Shown here piece after piece: positions 31,053 to 41,662 of a stretch of DNA of 64,000 bases. This DNA comes from Bradyrhizobium sp. CCBAU 53340 (GTDB lineage Bacteria > Pseudomonadota > Alphaproteobacteria > Rhizobiales > Xanthobacteraceae). Numbering within the stretch: the stretch's first letter is position 1; the number at the start of each line of letters is the position of its first letter. A model generated the notes under the pieces. That model saw only the letters and a program-made list of their open reading frames with translations. It made no database searches and was not told the origin of the DNA. Position numbers and translations under genes: made by a program. The stretch spans positions 2,666,001 through 2,730,000 of the forward strand of contig NZ_CP030055.1 of the NCBI RefSeq assembly GCF_015291645.1, written 5' to 3'.

Positions 31053-31804
31053 CGCGGCGCTCCTTCGGCCTGGCGGCGCATGAAAAGACGCGGCACCAGC
31101 ATGGGAACGCGGCGGCGATAATCCTGGTAAGTCGCACCGAACGCGGCGATCAGATCCCGCTCCTCGAGCTGGAGCGCGAGCAGGATGTAGGCGGTGTTGG
31201 CAAGCGCGAAAAGGAGATGGCCAAGAGTCATCACGGGCGTGGCCCAGAATGCGAGCAGAAAGCCCAGCATCAGCGGATGCCGCACGATCTTGTAGAATAG
31301 TGGCGTCCGGAACGATTGACGTGGCATCTCGGTCCCGCGCCATGCGACGAGAGCCTGGCGCACGCCAAACAGATCGAAATGATCGATCATGTGGGTCGAG
31401 GCAAACGCGATCAGCCAGCCGAGCCAATGCACTGATATCAGCAGCCAGGCCGCAAGCCCGTCCGTCTGCCAGATCACTGATGGGATCGGACGCCACTGCC
31501 AGAACAGCAACAGGAGGATCAGGCTGGAGAGCAGCACATAGGTGCTGCGCTGGCAGGCCGGGGCAAGGAATTTGGCCGACCATCGCTTGAAGGCCGGGCG
31601 CGCCATGACGCTGTGCTGGACCGCAAACAGGCTCATCAGCAGCAAATTGACGACAATGGCCTCGCCTGCATTCGCAGGGTTGCCGAGGTCGATCGACTTC
31701 GGCACGACATAATTGCCGACAAAACCGAGCGCATAGAGAAATGAGATCGTGAACAGGGCGTAGCTCACGAGGGCGTAGAGCAGGATCAGAAGGCGCGAGA
31801 CCAT
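31049..31804 (-). CDS. MddA-like / NnrU-family membrane methyltransferase
   Basis: 251 residues with about six membrane spans. C-terminal block FYKIVRHPLMLGFLLAFWAT followed by MTLGHLLFALANTAYILL and LEERDLIAAFGATYQDYRRRVPM is the signature of the isoprenylcysteine-methyltransferase superfamily, and the YKIVRHP..LGF and EERDL...Y..YR.RVPM layout fits methanethiol S-methyltransferase (MddA), which makes dimethylsulfide. Without biochemical proof, the generic name is safer. AGGA lies about seven bases upstream of ATG. First gene of a three-gene operon divergent from the BTAD-hydrolase gene. Confidence 0.78.
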   Translation of the reverse strand: MVSRLLILLYALVSYALFTISFLYALGFVGNYVVPKSIDLGNPANAGEAIVVNLLLMSLFAVQHSVMARPAFKRWSAKFLAPACQRSTYVLLSSLILLLLFWQWRPIPSVIWQTDGLAAWLLISVHWLGWLIAFASTHMIDHFDLFGVRQALVAWRGTEMPRQSFRTPLFYKIVRHPLMLGFLLAFWATPVMTLGHLLFALANTAYILLALQLEERDLIAAFGATYQDYRRRVPMLVPRLFMRRQAEGAPR

Positions 31805-31940
31805 GTTTTTTCCTATTGTGCCTGATAGAGCGGTGCCGCATGCAGGAGCCTGAATTGCTCGCCGGCGATGGGGCTCGAACTGGTCCGACGGCTACCGCTC
31901 GACCGTCCCCTGTGCGTCCCCCAAGTGGAGGAAGGATTCC

Positions 31941-33482
31941 ATGACGGCTTTCTCGCTTGGGACGTTCGGGTTCCCGGAGGTTCATGCCGACGGCCGTTCG
32001 ATCAAGCTGGCCTTACGCAAGGGGCTTGCGCTGCTGGTCTATCTCGCGGAAGCCAAGGGCGCCGTCGCGCGGGACGTCATTGCCACATGGCTATGGCCCG
32101 AGACTGATCGCGAGACCGCGCTGGCGCGATTGCGGCGTCTGCTCCATCGCATCGAGATCGCGCTCGGCGAGCCGGTGTTCGAGGCCGATCGCACCAGCGT
32201 GCGCTGGTCTCCTTCGGTCGAGCTGACGATTGATACGCATCTGTTCGAAAGCGCCTGCGACCGCGGCGCGTTTGACGCTGCCTGCCAGATCTATCGAGGC
32301 GACTTCCTCGCGGGCTTCTCGCCTGAAGACTCGCGCGAATTCGACGATTGGGCGTTCTTTCGCCGCGAGGCGTTGCGGGGGCGGCTCGTGCACGCGCTGG
32401 AGCGCCTCGTGCAGGACAAGAATGCCGCTGGCGATCATTTTGCCGCGACTGCCTATGCAGGCCGTCTGGTCGAGCTCGATCCGCTGAGCGAAGTCTATGG
32501 CCGGCATCTGATCCGTAGCCTGCTGCTCTCGGGCGATCGCAGCGCGGCGGAGCGGCATCACGCCGCGCTGACGCAGCGGCTGCGCGAGGAGCTCGGCGTT
32601 GCGCCGGAAGCGGAAACCGAGGCGTTGATGAGTCCCGCCGCCGCGCCGCATGCGGTTCCGACGACGCGTTACGTCATGGGCGCCGGCGTGCATCTGGCGT
32701 ATCAGACCTATGGCAGCGGTCCGCTCGATATCCTGGTCATGCCCGGCTTCGTCTCGCATGTGGAGCGCGCCTGGGAGCATCCCGCGAGCCGGACCTTTCT
32801 GGCCTCATTGATGAAGCTCGGGCGCCTGATCGTGTTCGATCGCCGCGGCATCGGGCTGTCCGACCGGGTTGGATCGGCGCCTGATATCGACGTCACCGCT
32901 GAAGATATCGGCACCGTGCTGCGGGCGGTGGGGGCGCGCCGCGTCGTGCTGTTCGGCGCCTCCGAGTGCGGGCCGGCTTGCGTCAAATTTGCAGTCGATG
33001 AGCCGCGTCTCACGGCCGGCCTCATCCTGTTCGGCGCGCTGGCCAAGGGGTGCTGGTCAAAGGACTATCCGCACGCGCTGCGCGCCGGCCAGTATGATGC
33101 CTGGCGCCAGCAGCTCGTTGCGCAATGGGGCGGGCCGGTCGGCATCGAGGTTTTCGCGCCGAGCCTTGCTGATGATCCGCAGGCGCGCGCCTGGTGGGCC
33201 GGGCTGTTGCGTGCGGCCTCGAGTCCCGGCGGCATTTCGGCGGTGCTGGAGGCGTTCCGCAACGCCGACGTACGACAGTTGCTGCCGCAGGTGGCGGTGC
33301 CGACGCTGGTGCTGCACCGGCGGGGCGATCAAGCGGTGCGCATCGCGGCCGGCCGCGACGTGGCGAGCCGGATCAAGGATGCGGAGTTCGTCGAGCTTGA
33401 CGGCAGCGACCACTGGTTCTTTGCGGGCGATCAACCGCCGGTGCTCGAGGCGATCGGGGGATTTATGAAACGGATCTCGTAG
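31941..33482 (+). CDS. BTAD-type transcriptional activator fused to alpha/beta hydrolase
   Basis: 513 residues. Residues 1-95 look like an OmpR-like winged-helix start (FGFPEVHADGRSIKLALRKG, LWPETDRETALARLRRLLHRI), and 95-235 form a bacterial transcriptional activator (BTAD) TPR-like domain. Residues 240-513 are an alpha/beta hydrolase with VMPGFVSHVERAWEHP, nucleophile Ser341 in LFGASECG and catalytic His491 in GSDHWFF. In relatives the elbow reads GxSEGG; here Cys343 replaces the first Gly. The hydrolase half may sense a ligand. GGAGGAAGG precedes the ATG. Divergent from the MddA-like operon, which it could control. Confidence 0.85.
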   Translation: MTAFSLGTFGFPEVHADGRSIKLALRKGLALLVYLAEAKGAVARDVIATWLWPETDRETALARLRRLLHRIEIALGEPVFEADRTSVRWSPSVELTIDTHLFESACDRGAFDAACQIYRGDFLAGFSPEDSREFDDWAFFRREALRGRLVHALERLVQDKNAAGDHFAATAYAGRLVELDPLSEVYGRHLIRSLLLSGDRSAAERHHAALTQRLREELGVAPEAETEALMSPAAAPHAVPTTRYVMGAGVHLAYQTYGSGPLDILVMPGFVSHVERAWEHPASRTFLASLMKLGRLIVFDRRGIGLSDRVGSAPDIDVTAEDIGTVLRAVGARRVVLFGASECGPACVKFAVDEPRLTAGLILFGALAKGCWSKDYPHALRAGQYDAWRQQLVAQWGGPVGIEVFAPSLADDPQARAWWAGLLRAASSPGGISAVLEAFRNADVRQLLPQVAVPTLVLHRRGDQAVRIAAGRDVASRIKDAEFVELDGSDHWFFAGDQPPVLEAIGGFMKRIS

Positions 33483-33601
33483 GGTGGGCAAAGCGACTTG
33501 TCCGCCGTAGCTCGAAGAGCGAAGGCGGAAGCGTGCCCTCGCATTCTCGCAATGTAGAGACAAACGGCGGGCACGGCGCTTCGCGCCTTTGCCCACCCTA
33601 C
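33479..33601. repeat. GTAGGGTGGGCAAAGCG palindrome, copy 3
   Basis: Same outer arms as 28542-28630 but with a longer middle (inner inverted GGCGG/CCGCC parts). Begins inside the stop region of the preceding gene and lies between it and the TetR gene. Confidence 0.85.
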
Positions 33602-33616
33602 GAGATCACGCCGAGA

Positions 33617-34261
33617 TCACACCGCCTCCAACTCGCGCTTCTTCTTCGCCCTGGATTGGCCGAGCAGCAGGCCTGCCGTCAGCGCGGCCGTATCCGCCAC
33701 CCCCGGGTCGCGCGAGATCATCGCCGCGACGATCGCGCCGTCGATGATGAGGCCGAGCTGATGGGCAAGCACAACAGGCTCGCTCGAGCCGAGCTCGCCG
33801 GCGAGTTTTTCGATATGGCCGAGCACGATCTTCTTGTGCTTCAGCGCGATGTTGCGGAACTGCTTGGCATCCTTGTCGTGCTCGCCGACGGCATTGATGA
33901 AGGGGCAGCCGTAGAAGCGCTCTTCCGCGAACCAGCTCTTCAGTGCCGGGAAGATGCGCGTCAGCTTCGCCTGCGCATCGCCCCCGCCTGCTTCCATGGC
34001 GCCGATGAACCATTCGCGCCACTGCTTGCCTTCACTGTCCAGCACGGCGTTGACCAAATTGGTCTTGGAGCCGAACAGCTTATAGAGCGTGGTCTTCGCC
34101 GTGCCGGCTTCCTCGATGATCGCATCGATGCCGGTGGCGTTGATGCCGTTCTTGCAGAACAGATGCGTCGCGGCGTTGAGCAGACGGCCGCGTGCGGATT
34201 CGTCGTCGCCAGCACCCTGATGGGGCGAACCTGCGCTCTTTTTCGATGAAGCCTTTGCCAT
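33617..34261 (-). CDS. TetR/AcrR-family repressor
   Basis: 214 residues. N-terminal helix-turn-helix in RGRLLNAATHLFCKNGINAT, GIDAIIEEAGTAKTTLYKLF, which is a good TetR match (TTLYxxFxSKxxL). The C-terminal ligand domain has FYGCPFINA. The gene is divergent from the OsmC protein, so it may regulate it or itself; ligand unknown. A Lys-rich tail KKKREL is unusual. Confidence 0.88.
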   Translation of the reverse strand: MAKASSKKSAGSPHQGAGDDESARGRLLNAATHLFCKNGINATGIDAIIEEAGTAKTTLYKLFGSKTNLVNAVLDSEGKQWREWFIGAMEAGGGDAQAKLTRIFPALKSWFAEERFYGCPFINAVGEHDKDAKQFRNIALKHKKIVLGHIEKLAGELGSSEPVVLAHQLGLIIDGAIVAAMISRDPGVADTAALTAGLLLGQSRAKKKRELEAV

Positions 34262-34507
34262 GAGTCCAAATTTACCCGCAGCCGCGCCGCATCAGCAAGG
34301 AGCATCTGTTCCGCGCTGAAAAGATTCGCAACGGCGGGCGCGTCTGCATCGGCTTTGAGCAAGGCTGCGCTGATCAATCCGCAGGCAGGGAGGCCTAAGC
34401 GGCTCCAAAGCTTCGCCTTTTGTTTCTGGTCGCTTCTGGCACGCTCCATGCAGGGAAACAGACCGTTCGGTATCCTGCCGGATTCAACGGCTGCCAGGGA
34501 GAAGATG

Positions 34508-35050
34508 ATGACTGCCGTCGTTCAAAAGACAGTGCTGACGGGTTGCCTCGCACCCATCGACAAGAATGGCCTCGAGCAACTGATCGCCAATGGCAAGGCG
34601 AATCCGAAGGTCATCAAGACCTTGAAGTGCAAGACGGTCGCGGAGGGAAAATTCCGCCACGCCAACTACATCCGCAATCTGCCGCCCTACATCGTCGACG
34701 AGCCGCCGGGGCTTCTGGGTGACGACACCGCGCCCAATCCGTCGGAAGCCTCGCTTGCCGCGCTCGGCTCGTGCCTCGCGGTCGGCCTGCACGCCAACGC
34801 CGTGCATCGCGGCTGGATCGTCAACAAGCTCGAGCTCGAGCTCGAAGGCGACCTCAACATCACCGCGGTCTGGGGCACCGGCGATGTCTCGGACAAGCCC
34901 GTTGGATTTACCGATGTGCGCGTCAAGGTCGACATGGAGTGCGAGGGCATCTCGCAGGAGGAGATCAATGCGCTGGTCGCCCATGTGAAGAAATGGTCGC
35001 CAGTCGCCAACACCTTCACCCGCCCGGTCAATCTCGAGGTCGGCATCTGA
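34508..35050 (+). CDS. OsmC-family protein
   Basis: 180 residues. OsmC/Ohr fold with the Cys in ALGSCLAVGLHANA. A second conserved Cys (ECEGISQEEINALV) may form the peroxidase pair. GGGAG is close upstream; ATG at 34508 has better spacing than the ATG three bases earlier. Likely a thiol peroxidase for organic hydroperoxides, though many OsmC proteins are uncharacterised. Divergent from TetR. Confidence 0.85.
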   Translation: MTAVVQKTVLTGCLAPIDKNGLEQLIANGKANPKVIKTLKCKTVAEGKFRHANYIRNLPPYIVDEPPGLLGDDTAPNPSEASLAALGSCLAVGLHANAVHRGWIVNKLELELEGDLNITAVWGTGDVSDKPVGFTDVRVKVDMECEGISQEEINALVAHVKKWSPVANTFTRPVNLEVGI

Positions 35051-35087
35051 GCTGATCGCAACAGGACACAAGGTGCGGGAGACGATC

Positions 35088-36221
35088 ATGGGGTCACTGG
35101 CATTATCGCGGGTCGAAGTACTGGATCAGCCCGCACCTTCCATTGTCGGCGAGGTGGCGCGGATATCGCGGGAGCAGCTCGCGCCGCTCGCCGCCGGCAT
35201 CGACGCCGGCTCGGTCTATCCGGCCGAGGTGCTGCGCGCGTTTGGCGCCGTCGGTGCCTGGGGCAGTCATGTGCCCAAAGAGGGGCCCGCTGATCTGCGC
35301 TGCGCGATCCAGGCGATGGCGGCGATCGGCGAGGTCTGCGGCGCCACGGCCTTCATGGCCTGGTGCCAGACAACGCTGGTCTGGTACGCCGCAAATTCCA
35401 CCAACCTGAAGCTGGCAAGACGCTTTGGCGATGCCTTCTCGACCGGCCGGGTGCTCGGCGGCACCGGGCTCTCCAATCCGATGAAGAGCTTCTTCGGCAT
35501 CGAGAAGCTCAAACTGAGGGGGCGCAAGGTCGACGGCGGCTACATCGTGCGCGGCGCGCTGCCCTGGGTTTCCAATCTCGGCCCCGATCATTTCTTCGGC
35601 ACGATCTTCGAGCGCGAGGACGATCAGGGCACTGCAAGGGGCGAGCCCGGCACGGTCATGTTCCTGGCCGATTGCGCGAACCCCGCGATCACGCTGACGC
35701 CGTGCAAACCGTTCCTCGCCATGGACGGCACCGGCACCTATGGCGTGCAGTTCCGTGACGCGTTCGTGCCGGATGAGCTGATCCTCGCCGATCCCTCAGG
35801 TCCCTTCGTCAAGAAGATCCGCGCCGGCTTCATCCTGCTGCAGGCCGGCATGGCGCTCGGCCTGATCCGCGACTGCATCGCCATCATGGACGAGGTCGGA
35901 GGTCCGCTCGGCCACATCAACCGCTATCTGCCGCAGCAGCCGCTGCATTTCGGCGATCTCGCCGCCGAGCTGGAGGCGGAGACCATGGCGTTGGCGCGCG
36001 ATCCCTACAACGAGGAGGAGACCTACTGGCGCAAGGTGATCGCGCTCCGCCTTCGCGCGGGCGAAGCCAGCGTCGCCGCGGCGCATGCAGCGATGCTGCA
36101 TTGTGGCGCGCGCGGCTATCTCATAAGCCACCGCGCGCAGCGGCGCCTGCGCGAGGCCTATTTCGTCGCGATCGTCACGCCAGCCACCAAGCAGCTGCGC
36201 AAGATGCTCGCGGATTCCTGA
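35088..36221 (+). CDS. Acyl-CoA dehydrogenase-family protein
   Basis: 377 residues of the flavin-dependent acyl-CoA dehydrogenase fold: N-terminal helices, the beta domain LGGTGLSNPMKSFFGIEKLK with GALPWVSNLGPDHFF, and a C-terminal helical domain. The catalytic Glu is not obvious. GGGAG lies six bases upstream of the ATG at 35088; a GTG at 35073 is an alternative. It follows the OsmC gene by 37 bases. Substrate unknown. Confidence 0.85.
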   Translation: MGSLALSRVEVLDQPAPSIVGEVARISREQLAPLAAGIDAGSVYPAEVLRAFGAVGAWGSHVPKEGPADLRCAIQAMAAIGEVCGATAFMAWCQTTLVWYAANSTNLKLARRFGDAFSTGRVLGGTGLSNPMKSFFGIEKLKLRGRKVDGGYIVRGALPWVSNLGPDHFFGTIFEREDDQGTARGEPGTVMFLADCANPAITLTPCKPFLAMDGTGTYGVQFRDAFVPDELILADPSGPFVKKIRAGFILLQAGMALGLIRDCIAIMDEVGGPLGHINRYLPQQPLHFGDLAAELEAETMALARDPYNEEETYWRKVIALRLRAGEASVAAAHAAMLHCGARGYLISHRAQRRLREAYFVAIVTPATKQLRKMLADS

Positions 36222-36294
36222 GCTTAACGAGTCTACCCCAAGAGACCCTTAGACAAGAGACCCTAAGACCCCCAACCTCAACGGAGAGGCTGCC

Positions 36295-37173
36295 ATGACT
36301 GACGTCCTGATCACTGCCGTCGAACTCGCCGATCTCTTGAAGAACGAGCCCTGTGTCATCGTCGACACCCGCAACCCCGACGCCTATGCCGCCGGGCATC
36401 TCCCCAACGCCGTGAACGTGCATGAGATCTTCACCTTCCTCGCGACCTCGACGCCGGAGGGCATGGCCGAGCTGAAGACCAAATTCGCCGATGCGTTCGG
36501 CGCGGCCGGCCTGTCCGGCAAGGAGACGGCCGTGATCTACGAGCAGTCGATGAACTCGGGCTTCGGCCAGTCCTGCCGCGGCTACTATCTCCTCACTATG
36601 CTCGGCTATCCCAAGGTGAAGGTGCTGCATGGCGGTTTCGATGCGTGGTCGGCCGCGGGCTTCCCGGTGACCAAGGACGTGCCGACGCCGGCAAAGGCTT
36701 CGTTCTCGATCGTGCCCGAAGCCGGCGAGATCCTGATCGATGCGAAGACGATGCTCGGCGCTGTCGGCAAGCCCGGCATCGCCATTCTCGACGTGCGCGA
36801 CGTCGACGAGTGGATCGGCGACAGCTCGTCTCCCTACGGCAAGGATTTCTGCCCGCGCAAGGGCCGCATCCCCGGCGCGGTGTGGCTGGAATGGTACCGC
36901 ATGATGAAGCCGACCGCCGAGGGCCCGCGCTTCAAGTCGAAGGATGAGATCCTGGCCGAATGCGCCACCGTCGGCATCTCGCAGGCGACGCCGGTCTATC
37001 TCTACTGCTTCAAGGGGGCGCGCGCCTCGAACACATTCCTGGCGCTGAAGAACGCCGGCGTTAAGGACGTGCGGATGTATTTCGGCTCCTGGAACGAATG
37101 GTCGCGCGATCCCTCGCTGCCGATCGAGCAGGGGCTTCCGATTGCGACGGGCGTCACCACCAAGGCGGCGTGA
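36295..37173 (+). CDS. Thiosulfate/3-mercaptopyruvate sulfurtransferase (rhodanese)
   Basis: 292 residues with two rhodanese domains. The C-terminal domain has the active-site Cys in YCFKGARASN; the N-terminal domain lacks a comparable Cys (YEQSMNSGFGQS) and is the structural one. CxxGxR-type loop CFKGARAS points to a sulfurtransferase, donor unknown. Good ATG after a GAGAGG. It could process sulfur compounds but is not linked to the nearby cyanate genes, from which it is separated by the divergent regulator. Confidence 0.9.
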   Translation: MTDVLITAVELADLLKNEPCVIVDTRNPDAYAAGHLPNAVNVHEIFTFLATSTPEGMAELKTKFADAFGAAGLSGKETAVIYEQSMNSGFGQSCRGYYLLTMLGYPKVKVLHGGFDAWSAAGFPVTKDVPTPAKASFSIVPEAGEILIDAKTMLGAVGKPGIAILDVRDVDEWIGDSSSPYGKDFCPRKGRIPGAVWLEWYRMMKPTAEGPRFKSKDEILAECATVGISQATPVYLYCFKGARASNTFLALKNAGVKDVRMYFGSWNEWSRDPSLPIEQGLPIATGVTTKAA

Positions 37174-37182
37174 GAGCTGCGA

Positions 37183-39108
<1,926 letters not shown>

Positions 39109-39127
39109 TACTAGATCTCGTAAATTG

Positions 39128-39162
39128 ATTACGAAATCTCGTTTATCACGAGTTTTCGTAAT
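39128..39162. promoter_or_regulatory. Palindromic upstream activator site
   Basis: Inverted repeat with 14-base arms ATTACGAAATCTCG and CGAGTTTTCGTAAT (one mismatch) around a 7-base spacer. Centre is about 100 bases upstream of the sigma-54 start point, the classic position for an enhancer-binding activator; a second overlapping TCGTAA/TTACGA pair lies at 39116-39134. Likely operator of the divergent regulator. Confidence 0.75.
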
Positions 39163-39218
39163 GGCCAAGCGTGACCGAAAGTGCTGCGACCTCAAGGCCT
39201 TGGCCGATCGGAAGGTGG

Positions 39219-39234
39219 TGGCATGCTCCTTGCG
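39219..39234 (+). promoter_or_regulatory. Sigma-54 promoter (-24/-12) of cyanate operon
   Basis: TGGCATG-CTCC-TTGCG, with GG at 39220-39221 and GC at 39232-39233 separated by exactly 10 bases, fits the consensus TGGCAC-N5-TTGC closely. Start about 39245, roughly 25 bases before the ATG of the first transporter gene. Confidence 0.88.
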
Positions 39235-39268
39235 TAGTTCCTCCTCGCAATGAGGCGCAGGAGGTCCG

Positions 39269-40648
39269 ATGTCCACGTTCGACAATCCGTTTGATCCCGA
39301 TCGCAACCTTCGAGCCGGCTGCGTCTGCGGCCAGCATCAATCCGCGGCCGAGCATGAGCAGGCCACGGCGCTGCGCTGTGACCCTGTCGAGAGCGAGGAG
39401 AAGCGTTACGAGGGCGTCGTCGCCGCCGCGGTGATGCGCGCGATGTTTCCGCAGGATGTAGCGCGCCGCGCGTTCCTGAAATCGGTCGGCGCCTCGACCG
39501 CGCTCGCGGCGCTCTCGCAGTTCTTCCCGCTCAAGACGGCGACCGAGGTGTTCGCGCAAGCCGGCGCGCCCGAGAAGAAGGATCTCAAGGTCGGCTTCAT
39601 CCCGATCACCTGTGCGACGCCGATCATCATGGCGGCGCCGCTTGGGTTCTATGCCAAGCACGGCCTCAATGTCGAAGTGGTCAAGACCGCCGGCTGGGCC
39701 GTGATCCGCGACAAGACCATCAACAAGGAATACGACGCCGCGCACATGCTGGCGCCGATGCCGATCGCGATCTCGCTCGGGCTCGGTGCCAACGCCATTC
39801 CCTTTGCCGTCCCCGCGATCGAGAACATCAACGGGCAGGGCATCGTGCTGGCCATGAAGCACAAGGACAAGCGCGACCCGAAGGACTGGAAGGGCCTGAA
39901 ATTCGCGATCCCGTTCGACTATTCCATGCACAACTATTTGCTGCGCTATTATCTCGCCGAGCACGGGCTCGATCCCGATACGGATGTGCAGCTGCGCGCG
40001 GTGCCGCCGCCGGAGATGGTCGCCAATCTTCGCGCCGACAATATCGACGGCTTCCTCGCGCCCGACAACATCTGCCAGCGCGCGATCTACGACGGCGCCG
40101 GCTTCATGCATCTGTTGTCCAAGGAGATCTGGGACGGCCATCCCTGCTGCAGCTTCGCTGCGAGCCGCGAGTTCATCACCACGGCGCCGAACAGCTTTGC
40201 GGCGCTGACGCGTGCCATCGTCGATGCCACCGCCTATGCCTCGAAGGCGGAGAACCGCAAGCAGATCGCGGAGGCGATCGCGCCGGCCAACTACATCAAC
40301 GCGCCGGTGACGGTGCTCGAGCAGGTCCTGACCGGCACCTATGCCGATGGGCTCGGTGGCGTGAAGACGGATGCCAAGCGCGTCGATTTCGATCCGTTCC
40401 CCTGGCAGTCCTTTGCAGTGTGGATGCTGACGCAGATGAAGCGCTGGGGCCAGATCAAGGGCGATGTCGATTACAAGGCGGTCGCAGAGCAGGTCTATCT
40501 GGCGACCGATACGAAGAAGCTGATGACCGAGATGGGGCTGTCGCCACCGGCGAGCGCGTATAAATCGTTCGCAGTGATGGGCAAGACTTTCGATCCGGAA
40601 AAGCCCGACGATTACGTCGCCAGCTTCAAGATCAGGAAGGCGTCGTGA
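39269..40648 (+). CDS. CmpA/NrtA-family ABC substrate-binding protein (cyanate/nitrate type)
   Basis: 459 residues. An unusual Cys-rich N-terminal extension (AGCVCGQHQSA) precedes a twin-arginine-like signal RRAFLKSVGAST. The binding domain begins LKVGFIPITCATPIIMAAPLGFY, which is typical of CmpA/NrtA-type periplasmic binding proteins for nitrate, bicarbonate and cyanate. GGAGG is six bases upstream. First gene of the cyanate operon behind the sigma-54 promoter; because cyanase closes the operon, cyanate is the most likely substrate. Confidence 0.9.
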   Translation: MSTFDNPFDPDRNLRAGCVCGQHQSAAEHEQATALRCDPVESEEKRYEGVVAAAVMRAMFPQDVARRAFLKSVGASTALAALSQFFPLKTATEVFAQAGAPEKKDLKVGFIPITCATPIIMAAPLGFYAKHGLNVEVVKTAGWAVIRDKTINKEYDAAHMLAPMPIAISLGLGANAIPFAVPAIENINGQGIVLAMKHKDKRDPKDWKGLKFAIPFDYSMHNYLLRYYLAEHGLDPDTDVQLRAVPPPEMVANLRADNIDGFLAPDNICQRAIYDGAGFMHLLSKEIWDGHPCCSFAASREFITTAPNSFAALTRAIVDATAYASKAENRKQIAEAIAPANYINAPVTVLEQVLTGTYADGLGGVKTDAKRVDFDPFPWQSFAVWMLTQMKRWGQIKGDVDYKAVAEQVYLATDTKKLMTEMGLSPPASAYKSFAVMGKTFDPEKPDDYVASFKIRKAS

Positions 40649-40670
40649 TGGGCCGCGCGCTTTCCCCAGC

Positions 40671-40799
40671 GTCGTCCCGGCGAAGGCCGGGACCCATAAC
40701 CCTAGGGAGATGTTTGGCGATGACTCGTCGTTCGGTGCTCCCACTAACCGCCATCGATAGATTCCGCGGTATGGGTCCCGGCCTTCGCCGGGACGACGG
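40671..40799. repeat. GTCCCGGCGAAGGCCGGGACCC inverted repeat
   Basis: Outer arms GTCGTCCCGGCGAAGGCCGG (continuing GACCCATA) and ATGGGTCCCGGCCTTCGCCGGGACGAC about 75 bases apart. A common Bradyrhizobium intergenic element that here sits inside the cyanate operon between binding protein and permease. Confidence 0.85.
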
Positions 40800-40817
40800 G
40801 TCGAGGGATCTCGCAAG

Positions 40818-41657
40818 ATGAACTCCTCCCTCCGCCTCCGCGCCGGCCTCGTCTCGGTCGTGCTGCTCGCAGCCTTCCTTGGCATCTGGCATCTCGCCAC
40901 GCGCTCGACGGCGCCTGTCGCGACGATGAGTCCGGAATACGCCAAGCTGATGGGCCTGACCGCGACGCAGGGCAAATCCGCCATGCCCGGACCGCTCGAT
41001 GTCGGCGCAAAGCTGTTCGAGCATCTGAAGCGGCCGTTCTACGACAACGGGCCCAACGACAAGGGACTCGGCATCCAGCTCGCTTATTCCATCGCGCGCG
41101 TCGGCACCGGCTATCTGCTCGCGGTGCTGGTGGCGATCCCGCTCGGCTTCCTCATCGGCATGTCGCCGCTGCTCAGCAAGGCGCTCGATCCCTTCATCCA
41201 GGTGCTGAAGCCGATCTCGCCGCTCGCCTGGATGCCGCTGGCGCTCTACACCATCAAGGATTCCTCGGTCTCCGCGATCTTTGTGATCTTCATCTGCTCG
41301 ATCTGGCCGATGCTGCTCAACACCGTGTTTGGCGTGGCGAGCGTGCGCAAGGAATGGATCAACGTGGCGCGGACGCTGGAGGTCGGCACCATCAGGCGCG
41401 CTTTCACCGTGATCCTGCCGGCGGCGGCGCCGACCATCCTGACCGGCATGCGCATCTCGATCGGCATCGCCTGGCTCGTGATCGTCGCGGCCGAAATGCT
41501 CGTCGGCGGCACCGGCATCGGCTACTTCGTCTGGAACGAGTGGAATAACCTCTCGATCACCAACGTCATCATCGCGATCCTCTTGATCGGGATCGTCGGC
41601 ATGCTGCTCGACCAGATCCTCGCGCGCTTCACGCGCATGGTCACGTTTCCGGAGTAG
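40818..41657 (+). CDS. ABC transporter permease (cyanate/nitrate type)
   Basis: 279 residues with five to six membrane spans and the EAA loop region VARTLEVGTIRRAFTVILPAAAPTILTGM, typical of NrtB/CynB/TauC permeases. Start by ATG with AAG just upstream; operon order after the binding protein is normal apart from a repeat of about 170 bases in between. Confidence 0.9.
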   Translation: MNSSLRLRAGLVSVVLLAAFLGIWHLATRSTAPVATMSPEYAKLMGLTATQGKSAMPGPLDVGAKLFEHLKRPFYDNGPNDKGLGIQLAYSIARVGTGYLLAVLVAIPLGFLIGMSPLLSKALDPFIQVLKPISPLAWMPLALYTIKDSSVSAIFVIFICSIWPMLLNTVFGVASVRKEWINVARTLEVGTIRRAFTVILPAAAPTILTGMRISIGIAWLVIVAAEMLVGGTGIGYFVWNEWNNLSITNVIIAILLIGIVGMLLDQILARFTRMVTFPE

Positions 41658-41662
41658 GGGCC

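Noticed and set aside
30414..31985. Single 523-residue protein ending in the LuxR domain
   Set aside because: Its first 310 codons overlap the membrane methyltransferase in another frame and are Arg/Pro-rich; the regulator has its own ATG at 31052 in a 4-base overlap.
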